From: Harmothoe impar
Lineage: Eukaryota > Annelida > Polychaeta > Phyllodocida > Polynoidae
Assembly (NCBI GenBank): GCA_947462335.1
Contig: OX381709.1
Coordinates: 65,650,609-65,714,608, forward strand
Length of the DNA stretch: 64,000 bases
Direction: 5' to 3'
Position 1 is the first letter of the stretch, and each line of letters opens with the position of its first letter. The notes below the pieces were generated by a model. The model searched no databases. It worked only from the letters and a program-made list of their open reading frames with translations, and had not been told where the DNA came from. The position numbers and the translations under genes were made by a program. Below are positions 21,901-34,394 of the stretch, one piece after another.

Positions 21901-23117
21901 CAGGGAACCTATAGCTACAATAAATTGTCTTCCTCCATTCAGCAGACCTAATGTGTCTTTAAAGCGGTGTGTCATCTGTCTTCATGTACTATGTCCTTAC
22001 AGCAGACACCTCCCCGTGAGACCAGACTCCTGCAGCAGCAGTCCTGGCCGACACTCTATCTCTGCTCACAGCAACGCGACATGTCGGCCCAGTCAGCCAG
22101 CAGTTGCCGTGGCTGTCTCTTGAGAGAAATCGACGCCCTCCATCTTTACAGCGTAGACAGAGTTCAGTATCCGACCTACTGGCAGAGAGGGAGGGGGTGT
22201 ATCCCGTGCATACCGCTCCCAATATATCCACAACACTAGTTCACCCTTGACTCTGACCTAACCTCGCCTGCCCTGCTCAGACCCATGACTTCCGGTTCTT
22301 TCATAATATTCCAGTATGCTTTGACTCAATACGTTTCACTTTGGTAGAAAAGAAATCCCAGTGCACCTCCTCGGTTCCTTTCTGTAGTTCCCTTTCGGCT
22401 TCCTTGACCTCTGACTGGTGGATACTGATCACGTGACCGGATTTAGCACCCTGTGGTGACGTCAGGAAACATGACGGATGTCATAGGGGTTGGTGGCCGT
22501 CGTCATTTTTGACGTTGGCAGGTATCAGTCCCTGGATGGGGTCTTTCAGCACCCACCTCCAACCCGGGCGCCAACATCATGAGTGAAGGCCGGTTCCATT
22601 TGGCAAGGCCACAAGACCACCAACTGCAGGCAACCGTCTGACAGACCATACGTAAGGGATGAATAGAGAACTGAAATCTATGTGTTTATGCATAATAGAG
22701 TAGGGTACAACAACCTCCCAAGATAAATGTTGCTGTTTGGTGCGCCGTAAATATAGAGATTGACCCTGTAACAGGGAGGCAGCCGTGGTCGTCATTGGGA
22801 GATCAGACCACACTTAATGGATTCACAGCTAGTGGAGTTTTGGGAGCGGCCTGGATAGGTTATATTCAATATATTTTTTGTGTTTTCTTTTTGTGATCTT
22901 TCAAATCATGTTAAAAGGTAGTACTGGGGACTGCCTCTGTGTCATTCAGTCGTTATGAAAGTCATGAAACCTCAATCAACGAAAGGGAAATGCAGGCAAG
23001 AACTAATCCTTGCCTGTTTTCCTGTGAGAGGGCTCACACTTCCCTTATACTGAATAGATATTAACTGAAAAGTATTGTTTGGATAAGGCGTTACATGTAT
23101 AAACAACCAGATAGCCA
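18956..23117. other. Intergenic, no gene seen
   Basis: Short unsupported ORFs only. A 12-base C run followed by an A-run lies at 21164-21185. A perfect CRE (TGACGTCA) lies at 22457-22464 inside a CpG-containing stretch. Confidence 0.5.
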
Positions 23118-23229
23118 TACCCAGTGGGCACACCTGACAAAAGCAGCACTCAATGAGTATTTATTAAGCTCTGCAGAGAACATGTAGAGCTAAATAAGCG
23201 CTCAATAAGTTGTCTGTGCCCACTGGGTA
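23118..23229. mobile_element. 112-bp hairpin MITE
   Basis: TACCCAGTGGGCACA at the left end is mirrored by TGTGCCCACTGGGTA at the right. Inner sequence also pairs (GAGTATTTATTAAGCTCT against the complement of the right half), so the entire unit can fold back. TA at both edges may be the target duplication. Confidence 0.7.
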
Positions 23230-24659
23230 GTTATAACTTGTGAAATGGTAGAGTGAGGCCTACCCAAGCATCGTTTAACCATGACCGATAGGACGGGGGG
23301 AGGACATCAACGTCTACGGGTACGCTCCATGCTGCCGCCGCCGGGCAATGTGTGACCTCTCACTGGGATCTGGAAAATACAAGTAAAGTGGCATTCTTAC
23401 CAAGAGTGTTCAAGTAATGTTCTCTACCAGTGAGTGTCAGTGAGTGAAGCTTTGAATGTGAAAACCATGAGCATATCAGATTGTATATAGCTAAACTACG
23501 ATGCATTATATATTCAAGTGTAACCGACATTGTCAACAAGAGGTTGTCATTGGAACTACTGGGAATAGGACCAAGATATCTCGTGCCAAGGTGGAGAATG
23601 CTGACCATGACACCACAGCCCTATCTTTGACTCCGGACCGCTTCCAACCCCGTCTAGGTCTGTCACTGGATATGCACATGGGTGGACCCCACATCCAAGC
23701 ATCAGTTCAATCATTTCGGTATAAGATTCCTCATACATGTCACAAATGCATTACCTATTATCCTGTTCCATTATTGAAACCCTCAAACCTTTTGAATTAT
23801 TCTCCCATATGTTTACATCAGTTTTGCTGAATATCGAAGCGGTCAGCATAAATCATCCGTTTATCATGAAGACATGTTTCCTTCATAGAGTAAAGAGCAT
23901 ACGTTTTCAAATTAGTTATTCAATACCTAAAGCACAAAGTTAATTGAAATCAGACCCTATAATTCCAAAGGTGATAGAGGCTAAAGTCTCATGTGTCGTT
24001 CTGCGCACACCCCCACATGTAGGAGCTCTCCGAGATAAGACCTGACATAGCAGATATGAGGCAATAATTAGGTAGCTTCTCAGGTCTATGCAGCTTATTA
24101 ACACTCCCTCTTTATAATATATTCCCTTATAGCAATGGGGCTAATTAGTCTTCAGTGAACACTGCGGCAAAGTCGACAAAGATATTGTCTCAAGGCAGTC
24201 TGCAAAACATACTGTGGAACAGGAAAAGACATTTAAGTCGTCATTGTTGGAGGTGTTACGAGTGCTACCTACAGGAGAGACTCTGAATAATGACAATACC
24301 TTCTTGTCGGCCAATTTCTTGTGGCTTCACTAATTATGGAGCATGGATGGAAAGCTAGCTGACTGATTGTGAGAAGGCACCGCGAACACTAAGGCCTACC
24401 ACACGCCCCCATGCAGCCGTGATAAATATTTACGCCTTGTTGGGAAATTAATTACTTGGTAAATGAGCCTGTTAGACGCCATACTGAATATCATTGGCGC
24501 AAGCGGTTTTAAAGCCTGCTTTGGTATTCGACCGAAGATCTATTCCTGTCTGGTGGGCTAAATATGAGGTAGCCTGAGAATGCCACACACAAGAAAACTC
24601 TTCAATCGACAAGAATGTGAGCACCGGCTTTGAGTTGGCTGTGGTGGGTGATAGTGGGC
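23230..24659. other. Intergenic, no gene seen
   Basis: No supported gene. AT-rich TAATTA-type sites occur around 24060-24150 and 24440. Confidence 0.5.
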
Positions 24660-24960
24660 ATATTTCACCCTTTTTACTGCGTCCCGGAAGCGCAGGGCGG
24701 CCGGTAAGAGGCGGTGTTGCGGGCGCGGGAAAACAGGTAGCGAGCAGACGATAATGAAAGGACCCGCCTTTCATCTACCGGACGTAACGAGACGCACTCA
24801 GTGTGCACGCCCGCGCTCACCAAGCGTCCCTCGAGGTTCGCAGATCCCGGACACGCGAGACTTCCTCTGTCACAACCGCGCATGCTCACCGGAAGTGGAG
24901 GTAGTTATCACGCTAACACCGCCTGGTGGCGTCTTGTCGAACTAGTCTCTAGAGACGGTT
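24660..24960. promoter_or_regulatory. CpG-rich promoter-like block
   Basis: This stretch is rich in CpG against an AT-rich background. It holds two ETS-type sites (CCGGAAGCG near 24685; CCGGAAGTGG near 24890), an NRF1-like GCGCATGCTC and a CRE-half-like GGACGTAACG. These are hallmarks of TATA-less housekeeping promoters. A good splice donor (CCG|GTAAGAG) at about 24703 could end a short first exon on the plus strand, but no coding exon can be linked. Confidence 0.4.
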
Positions 24961-27900
24961 ATGGACCCGTAGAAAACAGCCACTGTTGTCAGGCTGTCGA
25001 GCGTAATCGGTCGTAAAGGGCTAACACAAAACGCTTATCATCTTGCCCCAATACAAGGACAAAGTATTAGTTTATGAGAATTCAGCAGCGCCGTGGGTGG
25101 GAAGTAATCAGTGTAGTGGCTTGGCAACGTGTGCCAACGCCCACGGATCAATCATAGACACGATGAACCAGAATGACAGCAACGTAATATCCGTATAATC
25201 AGACTTGATGTGCCTCAGATAAACCATAAGTAATAACATTGAAGCCTCTATAATCATTTATCGCAACATAGCTAGGATCGGGCTGTCAAAGCGTGGGCGA
25301 TTGCTCACAATGAGGGAACCCAGATGCAGTGTGGCTCTACATGTACTTGTAATATCGTTTTTTAACAGCATGGCCCTTTTCTGACTCAAGAACAGTATGG
25401 AGAGGAAAGAAGCAAAATGGAGCATTCTTCAATAAACACATGTTTTATGCTGTATCAAACATAATTTTCCTCAAATCAATATGTAGCCGGGGGATCCGTA
25501 CCGGAATCTCTTATGATAATGGGACAATTTACGTCTCATGAATTGAATACCAACAATTGGGTCTAAACAAGAAATGTTGCTGCCAGTAATGAGCTGCAGT
25601 GATTAGGGTTAGATGAACGAGCTGAGCAGCTCAGACTCCCTCCGAGCTGCTCACAAATTGGATTATGGTGGTAATTACAAAGAAACGAGGATTTTAATGG
25701 AAGCAGTGATTACTTATTCGTGCTGGCTATTAAAGATGCATAGTGTTGGAAAGTCACCTCGTCCGCTGAGCAGCTGGGAGGTATGTGAGCACATGAGGAC
25801 ATGCTCAGAGGTGCTCGCTGCAAGACTTGTAAACGAGCATGGTTCCCGTCTGGTTATTATGAAGGCCAAAGGAAGAAGCTCGTGGAGCAGCTCTTGCATC
25901 ATCTTAACAACTCTTAGTACCGAACCAAATTCCAAAATGGTGTATTGAGGTTTTTGAGGGATATTTTCGGGTTGGATGCTGTCTTATAATATATCTGTTA
26001 CAAGCATAAGCATGCACACAAAAATACCTTTGTAGATACCCCCCCCCCCCAATGGGATGATAGCAATGGGGATGTAGGACGAATGTAGAGATATACAGAA
26101 TGGTACAAGGTATATATAGATATGTACGTCGAACAGAAAATCCCAGTCCTTCCCCTCCTCCAGGCCAGTGATAAACGATCCCTAGTGGCAACACCTCTCT
26201 CAACAAATTCGGGTCCCTGCGGACATTGGCCCCACCTGGAGAAAGATGGCGGTGGCCAGCATCGATTTCCGGTCTGTATGCACCGTCCATCAAGGCGTCC
26301 TGCACGAAGTGGCGCCTTGACAGGCCGGCAGAAGTAGTTGAGGTAATTATTCCGTGTTGAGACGTGCGCAGACGACATTTGGTGGGCACCTTTTGTCAAT
26401 GACCAGATGAGTCCCCCTCCCGCCTTTACTCGTGCATATCCAGCCTAGCTATACCTCACTGTCTGCCTGATTTCTTCCTTGGGCAGCTCCTAGTTTCTGC
26501 CCTAATATGCTCGTACAAACATGGTTATATGAATATCATTCACATGCAACTGATATATAATTTATCAAACTCATTAATTGCACTGAAGTCTCATTATTTC
26601 ATTATGCGACATTATGTATGTTTGCTCTCTAATCCACATATTTGTGCAAAGATGTCACCTGGCAGCTGTATGTCGCCATCTAGTGGATTTATAAATGCTC
26701 CTTGCTGGAGCAGCTGGTAATAGCAACTTTATAACTCTATGGTTAATTTGATAGGACTCCCTCCTCCCCAGACTCGTGAGGGGGAGGGCGCCCGTCGGCC
26801 TTGGTTCAAGTCTGGTGGTGTGGCTTCGGAAGTGGCTTCCACTCGGGCAGTTCTGGAGGGCCTGGTCCTCTGTATACTGGGGTGGTGGGGACACTGCGAG
26901 GTAATAGATACGGCCCTCACTTGGGCTACCATCCAGGTCTAGCATGACTACTTCCTCCCCCAACCTACCTCTGCCAGCACGTGTGATGATAACACCCAGT
27001 ACTATCGGATTCCTAGAGAGAGCTGCTCTGGTCAAAGAGTCGACCTGGTATGTAGAGAATACAACAAAGCGTACACCACACTTTGATATCAAGCCAACAG
27101 TGTTCATGGTATGGACGTTACACGCATGGCCTCCTACTGAGCTTTATGCTGACATGTGCCTTCCTGCCCCCCTTCCCTCAAAGAGGTAATACATACGGGG
27201 ATACATTCTAGACATAATCCTCTGGCCTTCACCCTGTTCTGTTTATGATGATACTTGTACATTGTATATGGAAGCACCTTTTATATGATAACGCATAGGG
27301 CGTGTGTTGTCAGGCAAGCTTTGGGCACGGCATCAATACTCAAGGGAGGCACGACCCTAATAAATCATTCATACCTAGAAGCGGCCCAAAGTACGGCGTC
27401 AAGGAGCAAATGGGCGTCGTTAGAGTAGTAGGTTTTAGTCTTGTCCACCTGATCCTACAGCCTCCTCCGTGCACACAATACTCTGCACTCTGGTTCGGTT
27501 TGATGACCCATGCAAACCAATTCGACTCAAATGAAACACTTTCAAAAAGTATATTCAACAGCTGCTCACTTCCTTTCTTCTACTTCATGTCCATCTGTGA
27601 CATTGGTTACTCCCTCCAACCACACTCCCCCGCCTCCTTCCTCTCCCTCAATACTCCTCCACATATCCCGGCCTTTGTCTACACAATTTCCACCCATCGC
27701 CCTCCCTTCCTCCCAGCCTCCAGCTATCCACCCACCAGCCCACATTCTCTACACCAACAGGCTAAGACCGATCTGCCCACCCTCCGCTACCTACAGCCGC
27801 CGCCCCAAGTGCATTAACCTGAGACCGATTCATTCCATACCCCCTTTCCCTTCCTCCTCCACCAGTAGCCTTCTCAATGCCAGTCACCGCCCACCAAACT

Positions 27901-30791
27901 ACCAAGCTGTGCTGTGTCTCCGTGGGAGCAAGTCAAGTGAAACCTTGACTGCAGGCCATGAACAACAGTGCAGAGTAGTATACACCCAGCAGAGTGGCCC
28001 TGTTTGTCGGCGTCTTGTGGGTGGGCGGTGGAAAGAAGAAACAGGGCAAGACGAAATGGCAGAAGAGAAAATGGTACCAGGTGATATACATAATAAGTGC
28101 TTACTAGCAACTACTTCATTGAATAAACCGAACCTTATATGCGAATCAGCTGCAAATACTATTATATTTTAGTGTAGTTTTGACAGTGACTCAAATGTAA
28201 GCTTTCATTGTATTTTGATGTGTTCATCTTTTGCCCTGTGCCATTCATCTCAGGGTGAAATCAAACATAGCTCAGAAGAAACCTTGGTACATAGATATGA
28301 GAGACCATTTTGATATGTTGTTCTGTTTGGAGATAGTAATGGCCATCACCCATATCTGATAATATGGGCTGGCACTAGGACTCCTTCCAACAGTTCCTAC
28401 GAAATTGCCTAGATATAAAGCCTATAACCCCATGAGCAGTGAGAACCACCACATTAATTCCTGCCATTTCATCTTCAGGTCTCTATGCCCACTCCGCTGT
28501 CAGACAGCCATTGCTGCCCCAAAGTTGAGCCATACCACCAGAGTGAATTGATCCCCAGTCCCTGATTGGTCGTTTTATTGGCATGTGCCCCTCGTGTTCT
28601 TGGGTCGTTGCTTTGGGACCATGGTTTCAAATACAAACAGTATCGGTCAGATAAATGTTGACCGGAGGCCGGCCCACCAGGCCGTTACCTTTATCACAGT
28701 GCCTGGGAGAGACCCTTGGGACGCTGTCTAAGAAAGCAGATTTGGTCCGGCTGAGTCCTGACTGGGCGGCTTTCTGTATCCTCCCTCCCCAGGAGCTCAC
28801 TAGCTCTTTCTGTGCTGAATGGAAACGTCCTTGAATCAAGGTGTGGTTTGGAGGCGCTGAGGCGGTACACCAAGGTTGTAGGACATTCTAATAGATGTTG
28901 TGCAGCTTCTGCACTTGATACCAGCAACCTAAGCTATAATGTTGTGGTATCATGCTAAGTCCGGACATTTTACTGACCACCAACACGAACCTAATTCTTA
29001 GTTTCCAATGCTCGGATCACAAAGTTGGAAAACTAAAAAGATCAATCAAGTAAAAACAACCTAATCAAACCGGAATAATATAGGCCCCGTTCGTGTTACC
29101 TAGTGCCTGAATTAGTATTGAGTGTGAAAAGAATTGCCTTTTCTATCCACAGAGATAAGTTTGCACTACGATCAATATGCAACCTTTTTGTGCTAGCTAT
29201 TTGGGAGGGTTGGCTACTCTCGTGACTTCAATCTCAATATCGATAGATTTTCCGCTTAATGATACATGTACATGAGTTTGCCTGACTTTATTTGCACCGA
29301 ACTAAGATGAATTGAATCTTAATCATCTCAGGCATAGGTGTATGGATCAACGTCACATCAGCCAATACACTGGGGTAACAGGAGGGGGTGTTGGGGCTGC
29401 ATTCATGAGAGGGTCTCCTGTAAAAGCCTGTACAAAATCCTATACAAAATACACCCCCAACCAAAACTTAGACCCTCCCCCAAAATAGAGACTCATGCTC
29501 CTGCAATGTGGTGTCGATGGCTGAAAACGTTCTGAAAGAGTTCATATACGGCGACATATGGAATACGGTTCATCTAAATCTTTTACACTTTGGACGCGGC
29601 CTAGGTAAGTGCCTGAGTCCAAAGGGGACGGACCAGAGGTCAAAAGCTTTTTGGCATCAGTCTCTGCCGGATTGTCACACAAACAGTTACGATGAACAGT
29701 GATGAACAGAGATATTCTGGCCGCATAGACCATGTTTTTATTCAGCACCTGGAACCTAAGTTTCAATCCAACCTTTGTGTGGTAACAAGGTGGTCACATT
29801 GCAGCACAGTGGACACAGCCGGTGACAAGCACAGAGAGCTGCTCTGAGCTGTTCAGTGAGCAGCTCGGTATTCTGATCACACGAGGCCATCGACACCACG
29901 TTAATGGGTTCAGCGCCGCACGCTGCCTGATGAAGTCGGCGGCAAGCTGCTCTCATTGTGGCAGTGACTGCCGTTGACATTGGCGTCCTTACCTGCCTTC
30001 CTCCTCCCACACACCATCCTCTCCTGTTCCCTCTTTCTGCACCGTCCACCTCGTCCTCTCGTCTTGTGTATCTTTTGTTCCCACATATTATCCATTTGGC
30101 GAGGTTACACACCCACACATGTGTTGTGTCTTAGAACACTCTACCTTAATTGTGGTACATTTGTATAATGTAATGCGGGGTCATCCACTTTATAGTATTC
30201 AAAGCCTCTTCAATATATGTGTTCCACTGGACTAAGCTGTCACGACGTAATCTACTACATCCTTGATATTCAGTTATGTGCACACTTTTTCAGTATGTAA
30301 CTTGCCTTTCTATGTACTACTTATAATGGAGCGTCCTGGTACATCATCCTACTCTCCTGGGTGTTTGCACCAATTGCATATACTACTTACGTCGTTGACA
30401 TTAAGTGATCCATACATGTTAACCGTAAAACCTCACGCAGAAGCCGCGGGTATTGTGTGCAAGTCAGATCGCCAGTGTGGCTTATAGCATCAGGACAGCC
30501 TGCTCCTTTGATATGATTCAACACACTTTTTATGTCCTTAAAGTACTTAGACACGTTGACTGTTGTTAGTCTATTTACCTGAGACCTTGCCATAATTCCA
30601 CATACTGCTTAGGTGATATCCGGTGACAGACTGTATACCGGGTATGTGGGATACGCTAGTGAACCCAAAGGTGTCCTGCAATTCTATATGCTCCTTATGG
30701 TGTTGACCTTAAGTGGTATATGTCCGTCTCCATTCAGTTTTTATACTAGTTACTCTCTGACGATCAGCTGCATACATGTGCATCTTGTTCA
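24961..30791. other. Intergenic, low-complexity tracts, no proven gene
   Basis: A 12-base C run lies at 26039-26050 and a C/T-rich stretch at about 27560-27880 that opens long but meaningless frames. GAGCAGCTC-like motifs recur between 25619 and 29880. Several ORFs of 100-220 codons overlap one another on both strands and are not accepted as genes. Confidence 0.45.
26675..26686 (-). promoter_or_regulatory. CTCF-type motif
   Basis: The minus strand reads CCACTAGATGGC, a full match to the bilaterian CTCF core CCASYAGRKGGC. One 12-base match in 64 kb can occur by chance. Confidence 0.35.
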
Positions 30792-30814
30792 CACTGTAAA
30801 AAAAATGTCGTCAA

Positions 30815-31130
30815 AATGACGGTGAATCACCGGCAACTTTCGGGACATCGCTTTCACCGTTTTTTTAACGGGGACCTGTCCCCGTTAATTTGACGGAGAT
30901 TCAACGTTCTCAATTTACAGAGATTCTGCGTTTATTTAGCAGTGGTATTACGGTAACTCAATGTTTTAATATACGGTTATTCACTGTTTTATCGAACAAC
31001 TACAATGAATCAGCGTTTTGTTTCCACAAGAAGTGACTATAATTTAACATGATTTTACGGTAAACCCATGTTTGTTCAACGAGGTCCCAGTTTTTACGGC
31101 ACAGATTCACCGTTATTTGGACGACTTATT
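30815..31130. repeat. Left subterminal repeats of CACTG element
   Basis: Variants of ACGG-GAATCACCG / GATTCAACG / TTCACTGTT / ATCAGCGTTTT recur about every 30-40 bases in both orientations. CACTA transposases bind such subterminal motifs. Confidence 0.6.
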
Positions 31131-31486
31131 TCCTTGTTTTTTACCACTGTCCACTTTTCTTGCTAGCCATATTATGTGGGATGTTCTGTGAAATTTGGCC
31201 TTATTGCAGGGTTCATTAAGAGTTCCTTTTCCTGGACCATGTCATATATATTGCTGAATTATTTATATTCTGGCGGATGATTAAGCGCTATTCTAAGTGT
31301 GGAAAGGCTATATAGAAAATAATACAGCAAAAAGAACACAGCATACAACTTATGCAACAGTTTATTCTAATTTTAGCACACACACATATATATATATATA
31401 ATATCATATAGATTGGCTGATGCTCACTCCTATATCCAAGTAATCAACTTGATATTTGTGTGACAAATATTGTGGGGTGGCATTAT

Positions 31487-31513
31487 GGGAGTGCTCATTT
31501 TTTAACAACAGGG
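31487..31513 (+). mobile_element. Lone end of a PIF/Harbinger-like MITE
   Basis: GGGAGTGCTCATTTTTTAAC and the following bases copy the left end of the MITE at 32253, but no matching right end follows. It is a truncated copy. Confidence 0.6.
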
Positions 31514-32252
31514 GTGGGGGTTATCATTGGCGGATTTGAGGTTGGGAGGGGAGGAGAAGCAGATATTTGGGGCCCTTTTCAAGGTAGGGTTTCAGGGTTA
31601 GTAATAATTAAATATCAATTTCGGTATTAAATTAGTACTTAATCAGTGCCTTGAGAAAATTTCACATATTAGACATCATTGGATTGGATTCTTTTCGTTA
31701 AACAGATCACTGGGTAGAATCTAGGATATTGGTGGGTCAAAGGGGTTGGTTTCCCTGTTAAAAGATGGCCTAGACTTCTTTTTTACAAATTTCTGTTTCA
31801 AATCTCAATTAACCCTTTGGGGATGGCATAATATAATGCATTAAGCCCTTGGTCGTATGATAATGCATGAATGCAGCCCTGATGATGCATGAATGCAGCC
31901 AGGGCTTCATTCAGCATCATCCCAAGCTGATAGAGTTGATACAGTCCTGATTAGTCATAATGTGCCAATGCAGCAGGGTCGACTTACTGGCTGGGGCTGC
32001 ATTGGTGTATCATGATGATAACCTGATTTAACCTTTAGGCGACGTGCAGTCCTTGAGCTGTTAATACTCAAGCTTCATATGGGGTAACTTTGAACCACTC
32101 TGACAAACTTGATAATTTCATTTTCACTAAAGGAATAAAAGGTAGTTACATAATAACATAAACAACACATTCCAAGCATTAGCACAAATACATACACACT
32201 ATTTCAATACCATACTGCTGTTCAATGCAAAAGAAGCTACATACTTCTCTTA

Positions 32253-32497
32253 GGGAGTGCTCATTTTTTAACAACAGGGGGGTGGTGGGTTTGGGGGGGG
32301 GCAATCATTTTTGAACCCCTTGACCGTGGGGGGGGGGGGCAAAAAAATTCGGACCCCTCTTGGGGGGGGGGTCAAAAAGATTTTACCTGTTTTGAGCCAA
32401 AAGGCCCGCACCTTACTATGCTTCAAAGGGCCCACGCGTGAGCCAATTTTCGCGCTCTCCGCACGGAAAGCCCTGTTGTTAAAAAATGATCACTCCC
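32253..32497. mobile_element. PIF/Harbinger-like MITE, G-rich
   Basis: The 27-bp ends beginning GGGAGTGCTCATTTTTTAAC are inverted with one mismatch and are flanked by TTA on both sides, the usual PIF/Harbinger target duplication. The interior has several G runs of nine or more on the plus strand, which could form G-quadruplexes. No ORF is encoded. Confidence 0.8.
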
Positions 32498-32710
32498 TTA
32501 TTTATATTCCATGACCTTCAAATTGAATAATAGAGGAAACTTGAAAACGGCATAATAGATGGTTAAGCAGATGTACAATATGTACATATTTAATACATAT
32601 CTCCTGCATTATAGATGCTAAAATGTCTCTTTGATTCTGCCTATTGGGACCCTTTAAGAAAGGTGTGGACTGAGTAACCCTTTACTCAGTCCACATCTTG
32701 GTTATCAAAG

Positions 32711-33449
32711 TTAGAATCCGATGGTGGGGGGGGGGGGGGGGGCTGCCACCGCCTTCTTCTTGGCAGATTTTGATCCACCAGTCAGGTTGATTTTCAGGAA
32801 ACATCTGAAAATGAAATGAGTGTGAGGTATGATTCATTGAGCTTGGACAGAACATTTGTTATAACAAGCATGTCATTATCAATTAATTTGATTATTTGTA
32901 ACTTTCGCATTGCTAATGTACTTAAAATGGACTATAAGAATATTGAGATATATGTTTGCAATCTAACACATATTCTTTTTACATATTGAACTGCATTTAC
33001 TGTTGATATAGAGTTTGATCTTAGAGCTTTTGCTAATCTTCTATTTTACATCTTTTACCTGTTAAAACCACACCAGGAAATGCATTGTCACTCTTCATCT
33101 AAAAACTGTTGCACAATTATGATACACCATTAATGGAGCACCAAAGTCAGGCATAAAGATAGTACAAGGGGTTAAAGCATTATGCTAACCTTAAATGGTC
33201 AGCATAAAGTCATTTATATGATGTTTCTTTTCATCTTATCAAACTATTAGTAAAGTTTCATATGTCAAAGCATCTTTTAACTAATACCTTTGAATGAATT
33301 CAAGTGTGACAGCCACATTCTCTGGGTAATGGATGTTTAGATCGTAGAGCAGTCCACAGAGCATCCCCAATGCTGTTTGAAAGTGGCCACCTGCATGGTG
33401 ACCACTCCATCTGTGGCCACCATGGACCGACTTGCAGTCAAGACCTCTC
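32711..33449 (-). CDS. Last two exons of a spliced transposon-borne gene, 5' exons missing
   Basis: Exon A (33449 to 33288) follows a CTGTTCCAG acceptor and ends AAAG|GTATTAG; exon B (32804 to 32711) follows CATTTTCAG and ends at TAA (32713-32711). Intron is 483 bp and phase is kept across the junction. Exon A encodes a Gly/His-rich start and then ALGMLCGLLYDLNIHYPEN with TLEFIQ; exon B gives CFLKINLTGG, a Lys-rich run and a proline run. The hydrophobic helix, YP and T-x-EFIQ pattern followed by a basic tail resembles a family of high-copy, multi-exon, transposon-associated proteins in fish and marine invertebrates, a recollection I cannot check. Function is unknown. Upstream exons are absent or replaced by the 58-bp array; a candidate earlier exon ends at 34242. 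The gene is probably inactive. Confidence 0.65.
32726..32742 (+). repeat. 17-base G run
   Basis: On the minus strand it codes the proline run just before the stop of the spliced gene; its length decides the C-terminal reading frame. Confidence 0.9.
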
Positions 33450-33515
33450 CTGGAACAGAATAGACTTATTCATCATGATCATTATCATTATTATCACTTT
33501 TCAAATTTGAATTTA

Positions 33516-33906
33516 TTTTTTTGCGATTTTGAACTTTTTTCTCGCCAAGTAGGGTGTTTTTAGGGAAATTTCACTTTTTTGCGATTTTGAACTTTTTTCT
33601 CGCCAAATAGGGTATATTTAGGGAAATTTCACTTTTTTACGATTTTGAACTTTTTTCTCGCCAAATAGGGTGTTTTTAGGGAAATTTCACTTTTTTGCGA
33701 TTTTGAACTTTTTTCTCGCCAAATAGGGTGTTTTTAGGGAAATTTCACTTTTTTGCGATTTTGAACTTTTTTCTCGCCAAGTAGGGTGTTTTTAGGGAAA
33801 TTTCACTTTTTTGTGATTTTGAACTTTTTTCTCGCCAAATAGGGTGTTTTTAGGGAAATTTCACTTTTTTGTGATTTTGAACTTTTTTCTCGCCAAATTG
33901 GCTTTT
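33516..33906. repeat. 58-bp tandem array, about 6.7 copies
   Basis: Copies start at 33523, 33581, 33639, 33697, 33755, 33813 and 33871, exactly 58 bases apart. Each contains GCGATTTTGAACTTTTTT, CTCGCCAAATAGGGTG and GGGAAATTTCAC with few substitutions. It lies in the intron side upstream of exon A of the minus-strand gene. Confidence 0.95.
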
Positions 33907-34241
33907 TGTTAGACAAATATTCCCACTTCCCTATATTCCCCCCATTCGGGGTTGTATACATTAGACATGTATATGTACCGCTCTGGCTGTACAGTGAGAT
34001 CTCCAGGTTTAGTACTATATAATGCCACCTCCCTCCTCCCACCCTTACACCTGTGCACTCTTCAGTGGGGGACCTATACTCAGGGAAAACCCAAATATAA
34101 TTTGCCCTCCAATGGTCTCCTGTTAGGCAGATTCTACATAATTCTTCACTCAGCATAATCTTCAAGAACCTAACTTCCATTGCAGAATATTTCTGGTTCA
34201 AAATAAGCCATACATTGATGGATGCATGTAGATTTACTTAC

Positions 34242-34370
34242 CTGCTTTATTATAATAGCCCATGTCCATTGCTGCCTGAGAGGATTCCCTAAGTTGATGA
34301 CATCACTTCCTGTGTGGGGGATTCCCAAATCAAAATCTGTGGCAGAATATAACTTATGTGGCTCCACCTG
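34242..34370 (-). other. Candidate early exon of the transposon-borne gene
   Basis: The minus strand has a perfect donor (AAGCAG|GTAAGT) at 34242 with an open frame upstream. A further acceptor (TTGAACCAG) near 34200 could open a second exon that keeps the frame. Phase does not match exon A at 33449, so at least one exon would be missing. A CRE-like TGATGTCA lies within. Confidence 0.3.
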
Positions 34371-34394
34371 ATGGTATACTCAAAAAACGCAAAC

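Noticed and set aside
26655..27189. Overlapping frames on both strands with splice-like edges
   Set aside because: No frame stands out; several are open at once and none resembles a known protein.
27302..28172. Frames of 171 and 220 codons
   Set aside because: They run through a C/T-rich low-complexity stretch that lacks stops; composition explains them.
33516..33906. CRISPR-like array at the 58-bp repeats
   Set aside because: The whole 58-base period is repeated; there are no variable spacers.
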